This document shows positions 25,252 through 33,373 of a DNA stretch of 64,000 nt, piece by piece. The stretch's first letter is position 1. Each line of letters begins with the position of its first letter. Origin of the DNA: Paracoccus denitrificans (lineage in GTDB: Bacteria; Pseudomonadota; Alphaproteobacteria; Rhodobacterales; Rhodobacteraceae). The stretch covers positions 1 to 64,000 of the forward strand of contig VAFL01000008.1 in assembly GCA_005768755.1 (NCBI GenBank), in the 5' to 3' direction. A program made the position numbers and the translations under genes. The notes below the pieces were generated by a model. That model did no database searches. It was not told the origin of the DNA and saw only the letters and a list, made by a program, of their open reading frames with translations.

Positions 25252-26121
25252 TCACGCGACACGGATGAGGATGACCACGCCGGCGGCGATCAGGGCAATG
25301 CCGATCAATTGACGCGGGCTGGTATGCTGGCGAAACAGGCGGGCCGAGAGGAGCTGGGCGAACAGCACCTCGATCAGGGCCAGCGTGCGGACATTTGCCG
25401 CAGAAGTAAGTGCGAACCCAACGAACCAGAAGAGCGAGGCAAATGCGCCCAGAGCGCCTGCCGCCAGCGATACGCGCCAGCTTCGCGCGATTGCGCCAAG
25501 GGTGGCACGGTCGCGCAGCATCATCCAGACCAGCATCGCAGCAGTTTGCAGCGACAATGCAATCACCAGCACCAGGCTTGCGCGCATGATGGTATGGCCC
25601 GTTTCCGGTGCAAGGACTGCCAGACGGAAGCCGATGGCCGACAGGCCGAACAGCGCGCCCGCTGTGACGCCGGTCATCACGCTGCGCGCATTTGCCCGCG
25701 ACCACTGGGCGCCGGAAATCAGGATCACGCCCGACACGGCCAGCACGATCGCGATCAGACGGGATGCGCCAAGCGGCTCTGCCAGGAACAACACGCCGAT
25801 GATGGCAAGGGTCACCGGCTCTGTCTTCATCAAAGCGGTGGCGACGCCGAAACCCTGTCCGCGCATCGTTACCAGCATGAAGGCTGTCGCCCCGATTTGT
25901 GCAGCGGCACCAAATGCGGCCCAGCCGATCATCGTGGCAGAAACAGCGGGGACCGGCTTCCAATACGACAGGGCGAGCAGGAACACTGCCGCGAAAGGCA
26001 GGCCAAAGACGAAGCGGACGGCCGTCGCGCCGAATGTCCCGACCTCTCTGGCCATGCCGGCCTGCGCGGCGTTGCGGCCGGTCTGGGCAAGGGCCGCGAT
26101 CAGGGTGGCGATGATCCACAT
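25252..26121 (-). CDS. EamA/DMT-family transporter
   Basis: Drug/metabolite transporter-type permease of 289 aa with about ten hydrophobic segments forming two EamA repeats. The second repeat begins around MTGVTAGALFGLSAIGF. Such proteins export metabolites or amino acids, and the substrate cannot be read from sequence. The ATG lies 3 bases after the hemE stop on the same strand, so it is probably cotranscribed with hemE, though a functional link to haem synthesis is not obvious. Confidence 0.88.
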   Translation of the reverse strand: MWIIATLIAALAQTGRNAAQAGMAREVGTFGATAVRFVFGLPFAAVFLLALSYWKPVPAVSATMIGWAAFGAAAQIGATAFMLVTMRGQGFGVATALMKTEPVTLAIIGVLFLAEPLGASRLIAIVLAVSGVILISGAQWSRANARSVMTGVTAGALFGLSAIGFRLAVLAPETGHTIMRASLVLVIALSLQTAAMLVWMMLRDRATLGAIARSWRVSLAAGALGAFASLFWFVGFALTSAANVRTLALIEVLFAQLLSARLFRQHTSPRQLIGIALIAAGVVILIRVA

Positions 26122-26124
26122 CGT

Positions 26125-27153
26125 CTAACCGGCCCGGACAGTTTCGATCATCAGGGCAACGTTCTCGGGATCGGCATCGGGGGTAATGCCGTGGCCCAGG
26201 TTGAAGATATGCGGACCGTCACGGAAGGCGTTTACGATGGCGCGGGTTTCGTCGACCAATGCCTGCCCACCGGTGACCATGTGACGCGGGGCCAGATTGC
26301 CCTGCACGCAACCATCCACCTGAACATGCGCTGCCGCCCAGCCTGCATCGACCGAATTATCAAGCGCCACACAATCGGCGCCGGTCGCGCGCGCGAACCC
26401 CTGATAGCGATCCTTCGCCTCTCGGGGAAAGGCGATGACGGGAACGCCCGGGTGGCGGGCCTTAAGCGCCGCGATGATCCGGGCCGCGGGTGCCAGGGCG
26501 AAATCGTCGAAATCGCGGCCCTTAAGACTACCGGCCCAACTGTCGAACAGTTTCACCACCTCGGCACCGGCATCTATCTGGGCCGAGAGGTATTCGATGG
26601 TTGCATCCGTAATCCGGTCGATCAGCGCAGAAAACCCGGCGCGGTCCGTATCCTTGAATGCATGTGCCGGCCCCTGATCAGGCGTGCCGCGACCTGCGAT
26701 CATGTATGTGGCGACAGTCCAGGGCGCGCCTGCAAAGCCGATCAGCGTCGTTTCGGCAGGCAGTTCGCTGGCAAGGTTTCGCACCGTCTGGTAGATCGGT
26801 GAAAGCGTGTCATGAATTGCGTCGACAGGTTTCAGGGCCGCCACCCCCTTGGCGTCTGTAATTGTCGACAGGCGCGGCCCTTCGCCGGTCACGAACCAAA
26901 GATCCGCGCCAAGGGCCTGCGGGACCAGCAGGATATCTGCAAACAGGATCGCCGCGTCGAAGCCGAAGCGGCGAATGGGCTGCAATGTCACCTCGGTCGC
27001 GAGATCGGGATTGTAGCACAGTGACAGGAAATCGCCCGCCTTCGCCCTCGTCTCGCGATACTCGGGCAGGTATCGCCCGGCCTGACGCATCATCCAGATG
27101 GGCGGCGTGGGCAGGCGCTCGCCGGCAAGTGCGCGCAGGATTTTCTTGGTCAT
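26125..27153 (-). CDS. hemE: Uroporphyrinogen decarboxylase
   Basis: Haem pathway enzyme (342 aa) removing four carboxyl groups from uroporphyrinogen III to give coproporphyrinogen III. The signature WMMRQAGRYLPEYRETRAK is at the N-terminus, with conserved Asp in FADILL and a Tyr in VATYMIAGRG. The start at 27153 matches the family N-terminus (TKKILRAL); the open frame continues far upstream only as antisense of hemC. It is divergent from hemC across a 78-bp gap, an arrangement frequent in alphaproteobacteria. Confidence 0.97.
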   Translation of the reverse strand: MTKKILRALAGERLPTPPIWMMRQAGRYLPEYRETRAKAGDFLSLCYNPDLATEVTLQPIRRFGFDAAILFADILLVPQALGADLWFVTGEGPRLSTITDAKGVAALKPVDAIHDTLSPIYQTVRNLASELPAETTLIGFAGAPWTVATYMIAGRGTPDQGPAHAFKDTDRAGFSALIDRITDATIEYLSAQIDAGAEVVKLFDSWAGSLKGRDFDDFALAPAARIIAALKARHPGVPVIAFPREAKDRYQGFARATGADCVALDNSVDAGWAAAHVQVDGCVQGNLAPRHMVTGGQALVDETRAIVNAFRDGPHIFNLGHGITPDADPENVALMIETVRAG

Positions 27154-27231
27154 GGGGCCTCGCTTTCCGCGACCGTTCAACGCAGCCTTCCCGCCATTGT
27201 CAAGTCGGGGCGGCGGGGCTATGGCTGACCC

Positions 27232-28209
27232 ATGACTGAATGGCCCAATCCCGAACTGACCCTGAAAATCGGAACGCGCGGCTCTCCGCTGGCGCTGGCG
27301 CAGGCGATGGAGACCCGCGACCGGCTGATGGCTGCCCATGGCTTGCCTGGCGAGGCATTCGAGATCGTGCCAATCAAGACGACAGGTGACCGTATTCAGG
27401 ACCGGCCCCTTCAGGCCATCGGCGGCAAGGGCCTGTTCACGCGCGAGATCGAGGATGCGCTGTTGGATGGACGCATTGATATTGCGGTTCATTCGATGAA
27501 GGACATGCCGGTTCTTCAGCCTGATGGCCTTGTGATCGACTGCTATCTGCCGCGCGAAGATCCCCGCGATGCCTTCGTCAGCCCTGACTTTGCTTCGATC
27601 GCAGCGCTGCCCGTCGGCGCCATTGTCGGCAGTTCGTCGCTGCGCCGGCGCGCGCAACTGGCACATGTTCGCCCCGATCTGGAACTGGTCGAGTTTCGGG
27701 GAAATGTGCAGACCCGGATGCGCAAGCTGGCCGATGGTGTTGCCCAGGCAACGTTTCTGGCCATGGCCGGGCTGAACCGGCTTGGTCGCGCCGATGTGGC
27801 GCGAAATGCGATTTCGCCAGATGAGATGCTGCCCGCCATTGCGCAAGGCGCCATCGGGGTCGAGCGGCGGCGCGACGACCTGCGGACGGCACAATTGCTT
27901 GCCCCGATCAGCGATCCGGGCACGCTTGACCGCATCGCAGCAGAACGCGCGTTTCTGGCCCGGTTGGACGGATCGTGCGAAACCCCGATCGCCGGGCTGG
28001 CCGAATTGGACGGGCAAAGACTGCACCTGCGCGGCGAGATCCTTTTGCCCGACGGTTCTGCGCGCTTTGCCGGCGAACGCGAAGGGGCGGCCAAGGATGG
28101 GCCTGCAATGGGGCGTGATCTGGCCGATGAACTGCTGGCCCGTGCGCCTTCCGATTTTCACAAGTTGATCGGCGTCAGCCCGCATCGCGGCTCGCCGCCT
28201 GTCGATTGA
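27232..28209 (+). CDS. hemC: Porphobilinogen deaminase (hydroxymethylbilane synthase)
   Basis: Polymerises four porphobilinogens into hydroxymethylbilane (325 aa). Motifs: IGTRGSPLALAQA at the N-terminus, HSMKDMP, GSSSLRRRAQL and the cofactor-binding cysteine in LDGSCETPIAG that carries the dipyrromethane primer. The last base of the stop is shared with the ATG of the following TetR gene, so translation is coupled. It diverges from hemE. Confidence 0.97.
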   Translation: MTEWPNPELTLKIGTRGSPLALAQAMETRDRLMAAHGLPGEAFEIVPIKTTGDRIQDRPLQAIGGKGLFTREIEDALLDGRIDIAVHSMKDMPVLQPDGLVIDCYLPREDPRDAFVSPDFASIAALPVGAIVGSSSLRRRAQLAHVRPDLELVEFRGNVQTRMRKLADGVAQATFLAMAGLNRLGRADVARNAISPDEMLPAIAQGAIGVERRRDDLRTAQLLAPISDPGTLDRIAAERAFLARLDGSCETPIAGLAELDGQRLHLRGEILLPDGSARFAGEREGAAKDGPAMGRDLADELLARAPSDFHKLIGVSPHRGSPPVD

Positions 28210-28793
28210 TGGCCCGCACGCTGGGATCGCGCGCCGAAATCACGGGGCCATTGATACGCGACGCGGCACGGCGGTTATTCGCGCGACACGGCTTTGCCGC
28301 GGTGTCCATGCGCCAGATCGCGGCAGAGGTCGGCGTGCAGGTCGGTACGATCTACGGCTATACGCCCGATAAGCAGGCATTGCTGGCCGATCTGATGCGC
28401 GCCCATATGGAGCGGCTGTTGTCTGCCTGGCAGGACGACCCAGATGCGACGCCGACAGAACGCCTGGATCATTTCGTGCGCTTCCACATCGATACCAGCC
28501 TTGATCATGCCGATGACGTGTTTCTGTCCTATATGGAACTGCGCAACCTGACGCCGGAAAACCATGCCGCGATCGTCGGGCTGCGTCGGCGATATGAAGG
28601 CGCGTTGCAGTCCATATTGGACGATGGGGCGGCAACTGCCGCGATGCGGGTCGAAGATTCTCGATTGGTCACAATGGCACTGATTGCCATGCTGACCGGG
28701 GTTACGAACTGGTATCGGGACGGCGGCCGCCTGGACCGCGCGGCGCTTTACCGGCATTACGGTGCGCTTGTGCGCGGGGCTGTCGGCGCTTAG
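28209..28793 (+). CDS. TetR-family transcriptional regulator
   Basis: TetR/AcrR-type regulator of 194 aa. The helix-turn-helix lies at about residues 12-55 (IRDAARRLFARHGFAAVSMRQ, then QVGTIYGYTPDKQALLADLM). The C-terminal ligand domain resembles those of fatty-acid-type regulators (TetR_C_33-like). It is translationally coupled to hemC (TGATG overlap) and lies 39 bases before dnaG. Whether it regulates haem genes or something distant is unknown. Confidence 0.9.
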   Translation: MARTLGSRAEITGPLIRDAARRLFARHGFAAVSMRQIAAEVGVQVGTIYGYTPDKQALLADLMRAHMERLLSAWQDDPDATPTERLDHFVRFHIDTSLDHADDVFLSYMELRNLTPENHAAIVGLRRRYEGALQSILDDGAATAAMRVEDSRLVTMALIAMLTGVTNWYRDGGRLDRAALYRHYGALVRGAVGA

Positions 28794-28832
28794 GCTCTTG
28801 CCGGAAGCATCTGCGCCGCCGATATACGGATC

Positions 28833-30725
28833 ATGTCGATCTCACCCGCCTTCCTGGATGAATTGCGCAACCGCGTTCCGGTCAGCCGGATCGTCGGACG
28901 GAAAGTGACATGGGATCTGCGCCGTTCCAATCAGGCCAAGGGCGACTGGTGGGCGCCTTGTCCGTTTCACGGCGAAAAGACCGCCTCGTTTCACGTCGAT
29001 GACCAGAAGGGCTTCTATTATTGCTTTGGCTGTCATGCCAAGGGCGATGCGCTGAAGTTCCTGATGGAATCCGACGGGCTGGACTTCATCGAAGCGGTGA
29101 AGTCGCTGGCGTCAGAGGCGGGGCTTGCGATGCCCGACCGCGATCCTGCCGAAGCGAAGCGCGCCGACCGGCGCAGCGTTCTGGCCGATGCGATGGAGGC
29201 CGCGGCGCGGCATTACCGGATGCAGCTGTCGACGGGGCAGGGAAGCGAGGCACGCGACTACCTGTCGCGGCGCGGGCTGGACGGCACGGGCATCGACCGG
29301 TTCGAGCTGGGATTTGCGCCCGATATGCGACAAGGCCTGTTCACCGCCCTGCGCGAAAAGGGCATACCGGTCGATGTCATGGATGATGCTGGTCTGGTCA
29401 TTGTGCCCGACGATGGCGGCACACCTTACGACCGTTTCCGGGGCCGCATCATCTTCCCGATCCGCGATGCCCGCGGCCGCGTCATCGCCTTTGGCGGGCG
29501 GGCGATGGACCCCAACGCGCGGGCAAAATACCTCAACAGCCCCGAAACCGCGCTTTTTGACAAGGGGCGGAACCTGTACAATATCGGTGCTGCGCGGACG
29601 GCGGTGTCGAAAGGCGCGCCCCTGATCGTGGCCGAGGGCTATATGGATGTCATCGCGCTGTCACTTGCTGGGTTCGAGGGCGCGGTCGCCCCATTAGGCA
29701 CGGCAATCACCGAAGATCAGCTTCGCCTGATGTGGCGCGTATCGCCCGAGCCGGTGATCATGCTTGACGGTGATGCCGCCGGGCAGCGCGCGGCGCTGCG
29801 TCTGATCGATCTGGCGCTGCCGATGACCGGGCCGGGGCAGGCGCTGCGCTTCGTGACGCTGCCCTCTGGGCAGGACCCGGACGACCTGATCCGCGCGCAA
29901 GGTGGCGGTGCGTTGCAGAAACTTCTGGATGGTGCCCGCCCCCTTGTCGATCTGCTGTGGCAGCGAGAGGTCGAGGGCCGCGAGTTCGACAGCCCCGAAC
30001 GACGCGCCGCCCTCGATGCCGCGCTGCGCAAATCCATCGCGATGATTGCGGACGAAGCCACGCGCAACCATTACACGGCAGCGCTGAAGGAACGCCGCTT
30101 CGAATTGTTCGGTGGCCGGCGTGGGGCAGGGCGGCTGACGCCCGGTCCGCGCGATGGGCGCAACAGACGCGGAATGCCGGAACCGGCCCGCGCCCAGACC
30201 CGCGCAACACCTCTGGGTCAGCAGGACGTGGCGGATGCGACGCTGGAAAGCATGGTCCTGGCGCTGTGTGCGGCCTATCCGGGCCTTGCTTCGCGCGTTG
30301 AATCCCGGCTGGAACTGCTTGCCCCGGCAGACGCCGGGCGCGCGGCGCTTTGCCACGATCTGCTGGCGGGAAGCGACAGTATCGACGGCCGCGCGGCACT
30401 TGCACGGATCATGGAGGATGCCTATGTCCGGGCTTCGCCGCTGATCCGCAGCCCCGACGATATCGAGAAAGCCGCCGCAGTGCTGGCCAATATGCTGGAC
30501 AAGGTCGAGGCGCGGCGCGCCGCACTTGCCGAACTGGCGCGCGCCGAAGCGGAAATGCAGGGCCTTGTCGATGAAGGCCTGACCTGGCGGATGGGCGAAT
30601 CCGCGCGCGCCCGGCACCGGGCCGAAAGCCCCGAGATCGAAGACACCTCGGATATGAACGAAGACCGCAATGCGCTTGCCGCGCGACTTGCATCCCATTT
30701 CGACACCAAACGTAACAAGCGCTGA
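28833..30725 (+). CDS. dnaG: DNA primase
   Basis: Replication primase (630 aa) that makes RNA primers for DnaB-coupled synthesis. The N-terminal CHC2 zinc finger reads CPFHGEKTASFHVDDQKGFY with CFGC completing the site. The Toprim core includes EGYMDVIAL and the metal motif DGDAAG. The C-terminal third binds helicase and is variable, with a basic linker around residues 425-455. It is followed by rpoD, the standard macromolecular-synthesis order but without rpsU. Confidence 0.98.
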   Translation: MSISPAFLDELRNRVPVSRIVGRKVTWDLRRSNQAKGDWWAPCPFHGEKTASFHVDDQKGFYYCFGCHAKGDALKFLMESDGLDFIEAVKSLASEAGLAMPDRDPAEAKRADRRSVLADAMEAAARHYRMQLSTGQGSEARDYLSRRGLDGTGIDRFELGFAPDMRQGLFTALREKGIPVDVMDDAGLVIVPDDGGTPYDRFRGRIIFPIRDARGRVIAFGGRAMDPNARAKYLNSPETALFDKGRNLYNIGAARTAVSKGAPLIVAEGYMDVIALSLAGFEGAVAPLGTAITEDQLRLMWRVSPEPVIMLDGDAAGQRAALRLIDLALPMTGPGQALRFVTLPSGQDPDDLIRAQGGGALQKLLDGARPLVDLLWQREVEGREFDSPERRAALDAALRKSIAMIADEATRNHYTAALKERRFELFGGRRGAGRLTPGPRDGRNRRGMPEPARAQTRATPLGQQDVADATLESMVLALCAAYPGLASRVESRLELLAPADAGRAALCHDLLAGSDSIDGRAALARIMEDAYVRASPLIRSPDDIEKAAAVLANMLDKVEARRAALAELARAEAEMQGLVDEGLTWRMGESARARHRAESPEIEDTSDMNEDRNALAARLASHFDTKRNKR

Positions 30726-30726
30726 T

Positions 30727-30831
30727 GATTCGGCCTGATTCGCACAGATGCGAATCGCCCGGCCTTTGAACCCCCCGCGCATCTTGTCTACAACGGTGTC
30801 GATCCCCATCTGATTCGGACCCAACCGAATC
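30727..30831. promoter_or_regulatory. GATTCG repeat region before rpoD
   Basis: Within the 126 bases between dnaG and rpoD there are three copies of GATTCG on the plus strand (30727, 30737, 30812). Two form inverted repeats: GATTCGCA-CAGA-TGCGAATC (30737-30756, perfect 8-bp arms) and GATTCGG-ACCCAA-CCGAATC (30812-30831, perfect 7-bp arms, ending 21 bases before the rpoD ATG). They could be operator sites or RNA hairpins in the rpoD leader. I do not recognise the motif. Confidence 0.5.
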
Positions 30832-30851
30832 ACTACGCTGACAGGACGCCC

Positions 30852-32825
30852 ATGGCCGCCAAGGACGACGAAACCTCCCGCGACGAAAGCCAGGATAACG
30901 ACCGCTCGCTGGATATCAGCCAGACAGCGGTCAAGAAGATGATTGCCGAAGCGCGCGAGCGAGGCTTCATCACCTATGACCAGCTGAACGCCGTGCTGCC
31001 CCCTGAACAGGTCAGTTCCGACCAGATCGAAGACGTCATGTCGATGCTGTCGGAAATGGGCATTCAGGTGGTTGAGAACGAAGAAGAGGGCGAAGACGGC
31101 GAAACCGGCGGAGAGATCGTCACGACATCGACCTCTCGTGAGGTGACGGTCGCGGCATCGGAAACCGAAAAGCTTGATCGGACCGACGATCCGGTGCGGA
31201 TGTATCTGCGCGAGATGGGTTCGGTCGAATTGCTCTCGCGCGAGGGTGAGATCGCGATTGCCAAGCGGATCGAGGCCGGTCGTAACACCATGATTCTCGG
31301 GCTGTGCGAAAGCCCGCTGACCTTCAAGGCCATCACCATGTGGCGCCAGGAACTTCTGGAAGAAGACATCCTGCTGCGCGACGTGATCGACCTGGAAACC
31401 ACGTTCGGTCAGTCGATGGACGAAGATGGCGACGAAGAACTGACGCCGGGCACAACAGGAAGCTCTGCCCAGTCCAGCACGGAACGCAATCAGGAAACCG
31501 ATGCCGATGGCAATCCTATGCAGTCCGATGACGATGACGAGGATGACGGCGCCAACCTGTCGCTTGCTGCGATGGAAGCAAGCCTGAAGCCGCAGGTGCT
31601 GGAAACGCTTGAAGCCATCGCGCGCGACTACGAAAATCTGGCAGACATGCAGGATCAGCGCATGTCCGCGACCTTGAATGAAGACGGCAGTTTCTCGGCC
31701 GCCGCCGAACAGGCCTATCAGAAACTTCGCAGCGAGATCGTCGTCCTGGTCAACTCGCTTCATCTGCACAACAACCGGATCGAGGCGCTCGTCGATCAGC
31801 TTTACGGCATCAATCGGCGTATCGTGTCGATCGATTCCGGTATGGTAAAGCTTGCCGACGCCGCCCGCATCAATCGCCGCGAATTCATCGACAGCTATCG
31901 CGGGGCCGAACTCGACCCTGCGTGGATGGAGCGCATGGGCGAGAACAAGGGCCGCGGCTGGCAGGCGCTGTTCGAACGCTCCAGTGATCAGGTCGAGAAG
32001 CTGCGCTCTGACATGGCCGAGGTGGGTCAGTATGTTGGCGTCGATATCGAAGAATTCCGCCGCATCGTCAGTCAGGTGCAGCGGGGCGAGAAAGAGGCAC
32101 GTCAGGCCAAGAAGGAAATGGTCGAGGCGAACCTGCGTCTGGTTATCAGCATTGCCAAGAAGTACACGAACCGTGGCCTGCAATTCCTTGATCTTATTCA
32201 GGAAGGCAATATCGGTCTGATGAAGGCCGTGGACAAGTTCGAATACCGCCGGGGCTATAAGTTCAGCACCTATGCGACCTGGTGGATCCGTCAGGCGATC
32301 ACGCGTTCGATCGCAGATCAGGCGCGCACGATCCGTATTCCGGTCCACATGATCGAGACGATCAACAAGCTAGTCCGTACCGGACGTCAGATGCTGCATG
32401 AAATTGGCCGGGAACCGACGCCGGAAGAACTGGCCGAAAAGCTGCAGATGCCGCTGGAAAAGGTCCGCAAGGTGATGAAAATCGCCAAGGAACCGATCAG
32501 CCTTGAAACCCCCATCGGGGACGAGGAAGACAGCCAGCTTGGCGATTTCATCGAGGACAAGAATGCCGTCCTGCCGCTGGATTCGGCCATTCAGGAAAAC
32601 CTGAAGGAAACCACGACGCGGGTGCTGGCCAGCCTGACCCCGCGCGAGGAAAGGGTGCTGCGGATGCGCTTCGGCATCGGCATGAACACCGACCACACGC
32701 TGGAAGAGGTCGGCCAGCAGTTCAGCGTCACCCGCGAACGCATCCGCCAGATCGAGGCGAAGGCGCTCAGGAAGCTGAAGCACCCGTCGCGGTCGCGCAA
32801 ATTGCGCAGCTTCCTCGACCAGTAG
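30852..32825 (+). CDS. rpoD: Primary sigma factor RpoD (sigma-70)
   Basis: Housekeeping sigma factor of 657 aa. Region 1.1 is at about residues 15-90, region 1.2 at DDPVRMYLREMGSVELLSRE and an acidic non-conserved insert at about 190-235 (SDDDDEDDG). Region 2 includes NLRLVISIAKKYTNRGLQFL and the -10 recognition helix FSTYATWWIRQAITR. Region 3 follows, and region 4.2 is VTRERIRQIEAKALRKLKHP for the -35 element. It follows dnaG after 126 bases that contain GATTCG inverted repeats. Confidence 0.98.
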   Translation: MAAKDDETSRDESQDNDRSLDISQTAVKKMIAEARERGFITYDQLNAVLPPEQVSSDQIEDVMSMLSEMGIQVVENEEEGEDGETGGEIVTTSTSREVTVAASETEKLDRTDDPVRMYLREMGSVELLSREGEIAIAKRIEAGRNTMILGLCESPLTFKAITMWRQELLEEDILLRDVIDLETTFGQSMDEDGDEELTPGTTGSSAQSSTERNQETDADGNPMQSDDDDEDDGANLSLAAMEASLKPQVLETLEAIARDYENLADMQDQRMSATLNEDGSFSAAAEQAYQKLRSEIVVLVNSLHLHNNRIEALVDQLYGINRRIVSIDSGMVKLADAARINRREFIDSYRGAELDPAWMERMGENKGRGWQALFERSSDQVEKLRSDMAEVGQYVGVDIEEFRRIVSQVQRGEKEARQAKKEMVEANLRLVISIAKKYTNRGLQFLDLIQEGNIGLMKAVDKFEYRRGYKFSTYATWWIRQAITRSIADQARTIRIPVHMIETINKLVRTGRQMLHEIGREPTPEELAEKLQMPLEKVRKVMKIAKEPISLETPIGDEEDSQLGDFIEDKNAVLPLDSAIQENLKETTTRVLASLTPREERVLRMRFGIGMNTDHTLEEVGQQFSVTRERIRQIEAKALRKLKHPSRSRKLRSFLDQ

Positions 32826-32841
32826 GCGATCAATAAATACT

Positions 32842-32870
32842 AATCGGTGCAGTAAGTTGTTGCACCGATT
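32842..32870. terminator. Inverted repeat between rpoD and the BLUF gene
   Basis: Perfect 10-bp arms, AATCGGTGCA and TGCACCGATT, around a 9-base loop, 16 bases after the rpoD stop and 43 before the BLUF start. The following TGATAAATT is AT-rich but has no U tract. It may be the rpoD transcript end or an operator for the BLUF gene. Confidence 0.45.
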
Positions 32871-32913
32871 TGATAAATTGCCTTAGCTGGCCGTACCCAA
32901 ATGGACATTGCTG

Positions 32914-33315
32914 ATGGCGCTTTCACATATCCTTTATCGCAGCCTCGGCCGTGTCGATCGGTTCTCGCGCGATTGCGACGAGATCCTGACTTCGGCGCGG
33001 GCAAGGAACCTGGAATATGGCCTGACAGGCTTTCTGCATGGTGAGGATGGCGTTTTCCTTCAATGGCTGGAAGGTCCACTGGACGCATTGAACTACGTCA
33101 CTGACCTTATCCTGTCCGACAGCCGCCACCGCGAAATCACCATCTTTTCGCGTGGCGGAATCGAGACACGGCAGTTTCCGGATTGGGCAATGGGCTTTTC
33201 CACCGGCGAAAGCGCGCCCCTGTTCGACTATCTCGCCGATCAGGAGATCAACAGCCACGACCAACGCGCTTATGCGGATGGTCTGCACCGCTTCCTGTTG
33301 CAGCGCGCCGCCTGA
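32914..33315 (+). CDS. Stand-alone BLUF-domain blue-light sensor
   Basis: BLUF (blue-light using FAD) protein of 133 aa, essentially the domain plus a short helical cap. Flavin-pocket residues match AppA exactly in spacing: Y8 (ILYRSL), N32 (ARN), Q50 (FLQWLEG) and W91/M93 (DWAMGF) correspond to AppA Y21, N45, Q63 and W104/M106. It should bind FAD and switch hydrogen bonding on blue light. No effector domain is fused, so it must act through a partner. The ATG at 32914 fits the domain start. Flanked by rpoD and rmuC; the partner is unknown. Confidence 0.92.
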   Translation: MALSHILYRSLGRVDRFSRDCDEILTSARARNLEYGLTGFLHGEDGVFLQWLEGPLDALNYVTDLILSDSRHREITIFSRGGIETRQFPDWAMGFSTGESAPLFDYLADQEINSHDQRAYADGLHRFLLQRAA

Positions 33316-33373
33316 CCTTGCGGCGAGTGCCGTAATTCGTTAGGCACAAAACAGGAACGCTGGTGGAGCGGTG

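Noticed and set aside
25225..26802. A 525-codon open frame on the plus strand
   Set aside because: It runs antisense through the EamA transporter and hemE genes. No ribosome site or motif supports it.
27154..28185. Apparent 340-residue N-terminal extension of HemE
   Set aside because: The frame stays open opposite hemC, but the family N-terminus begins at the ATG at 27153 and the extension has no homology-like features.
29694..32348. An 884-codon open frame on the minus strand
   Set aside because: It lies opposite dnaG and rpoD and has no recognisable domain. It is a third-position GC artefact.
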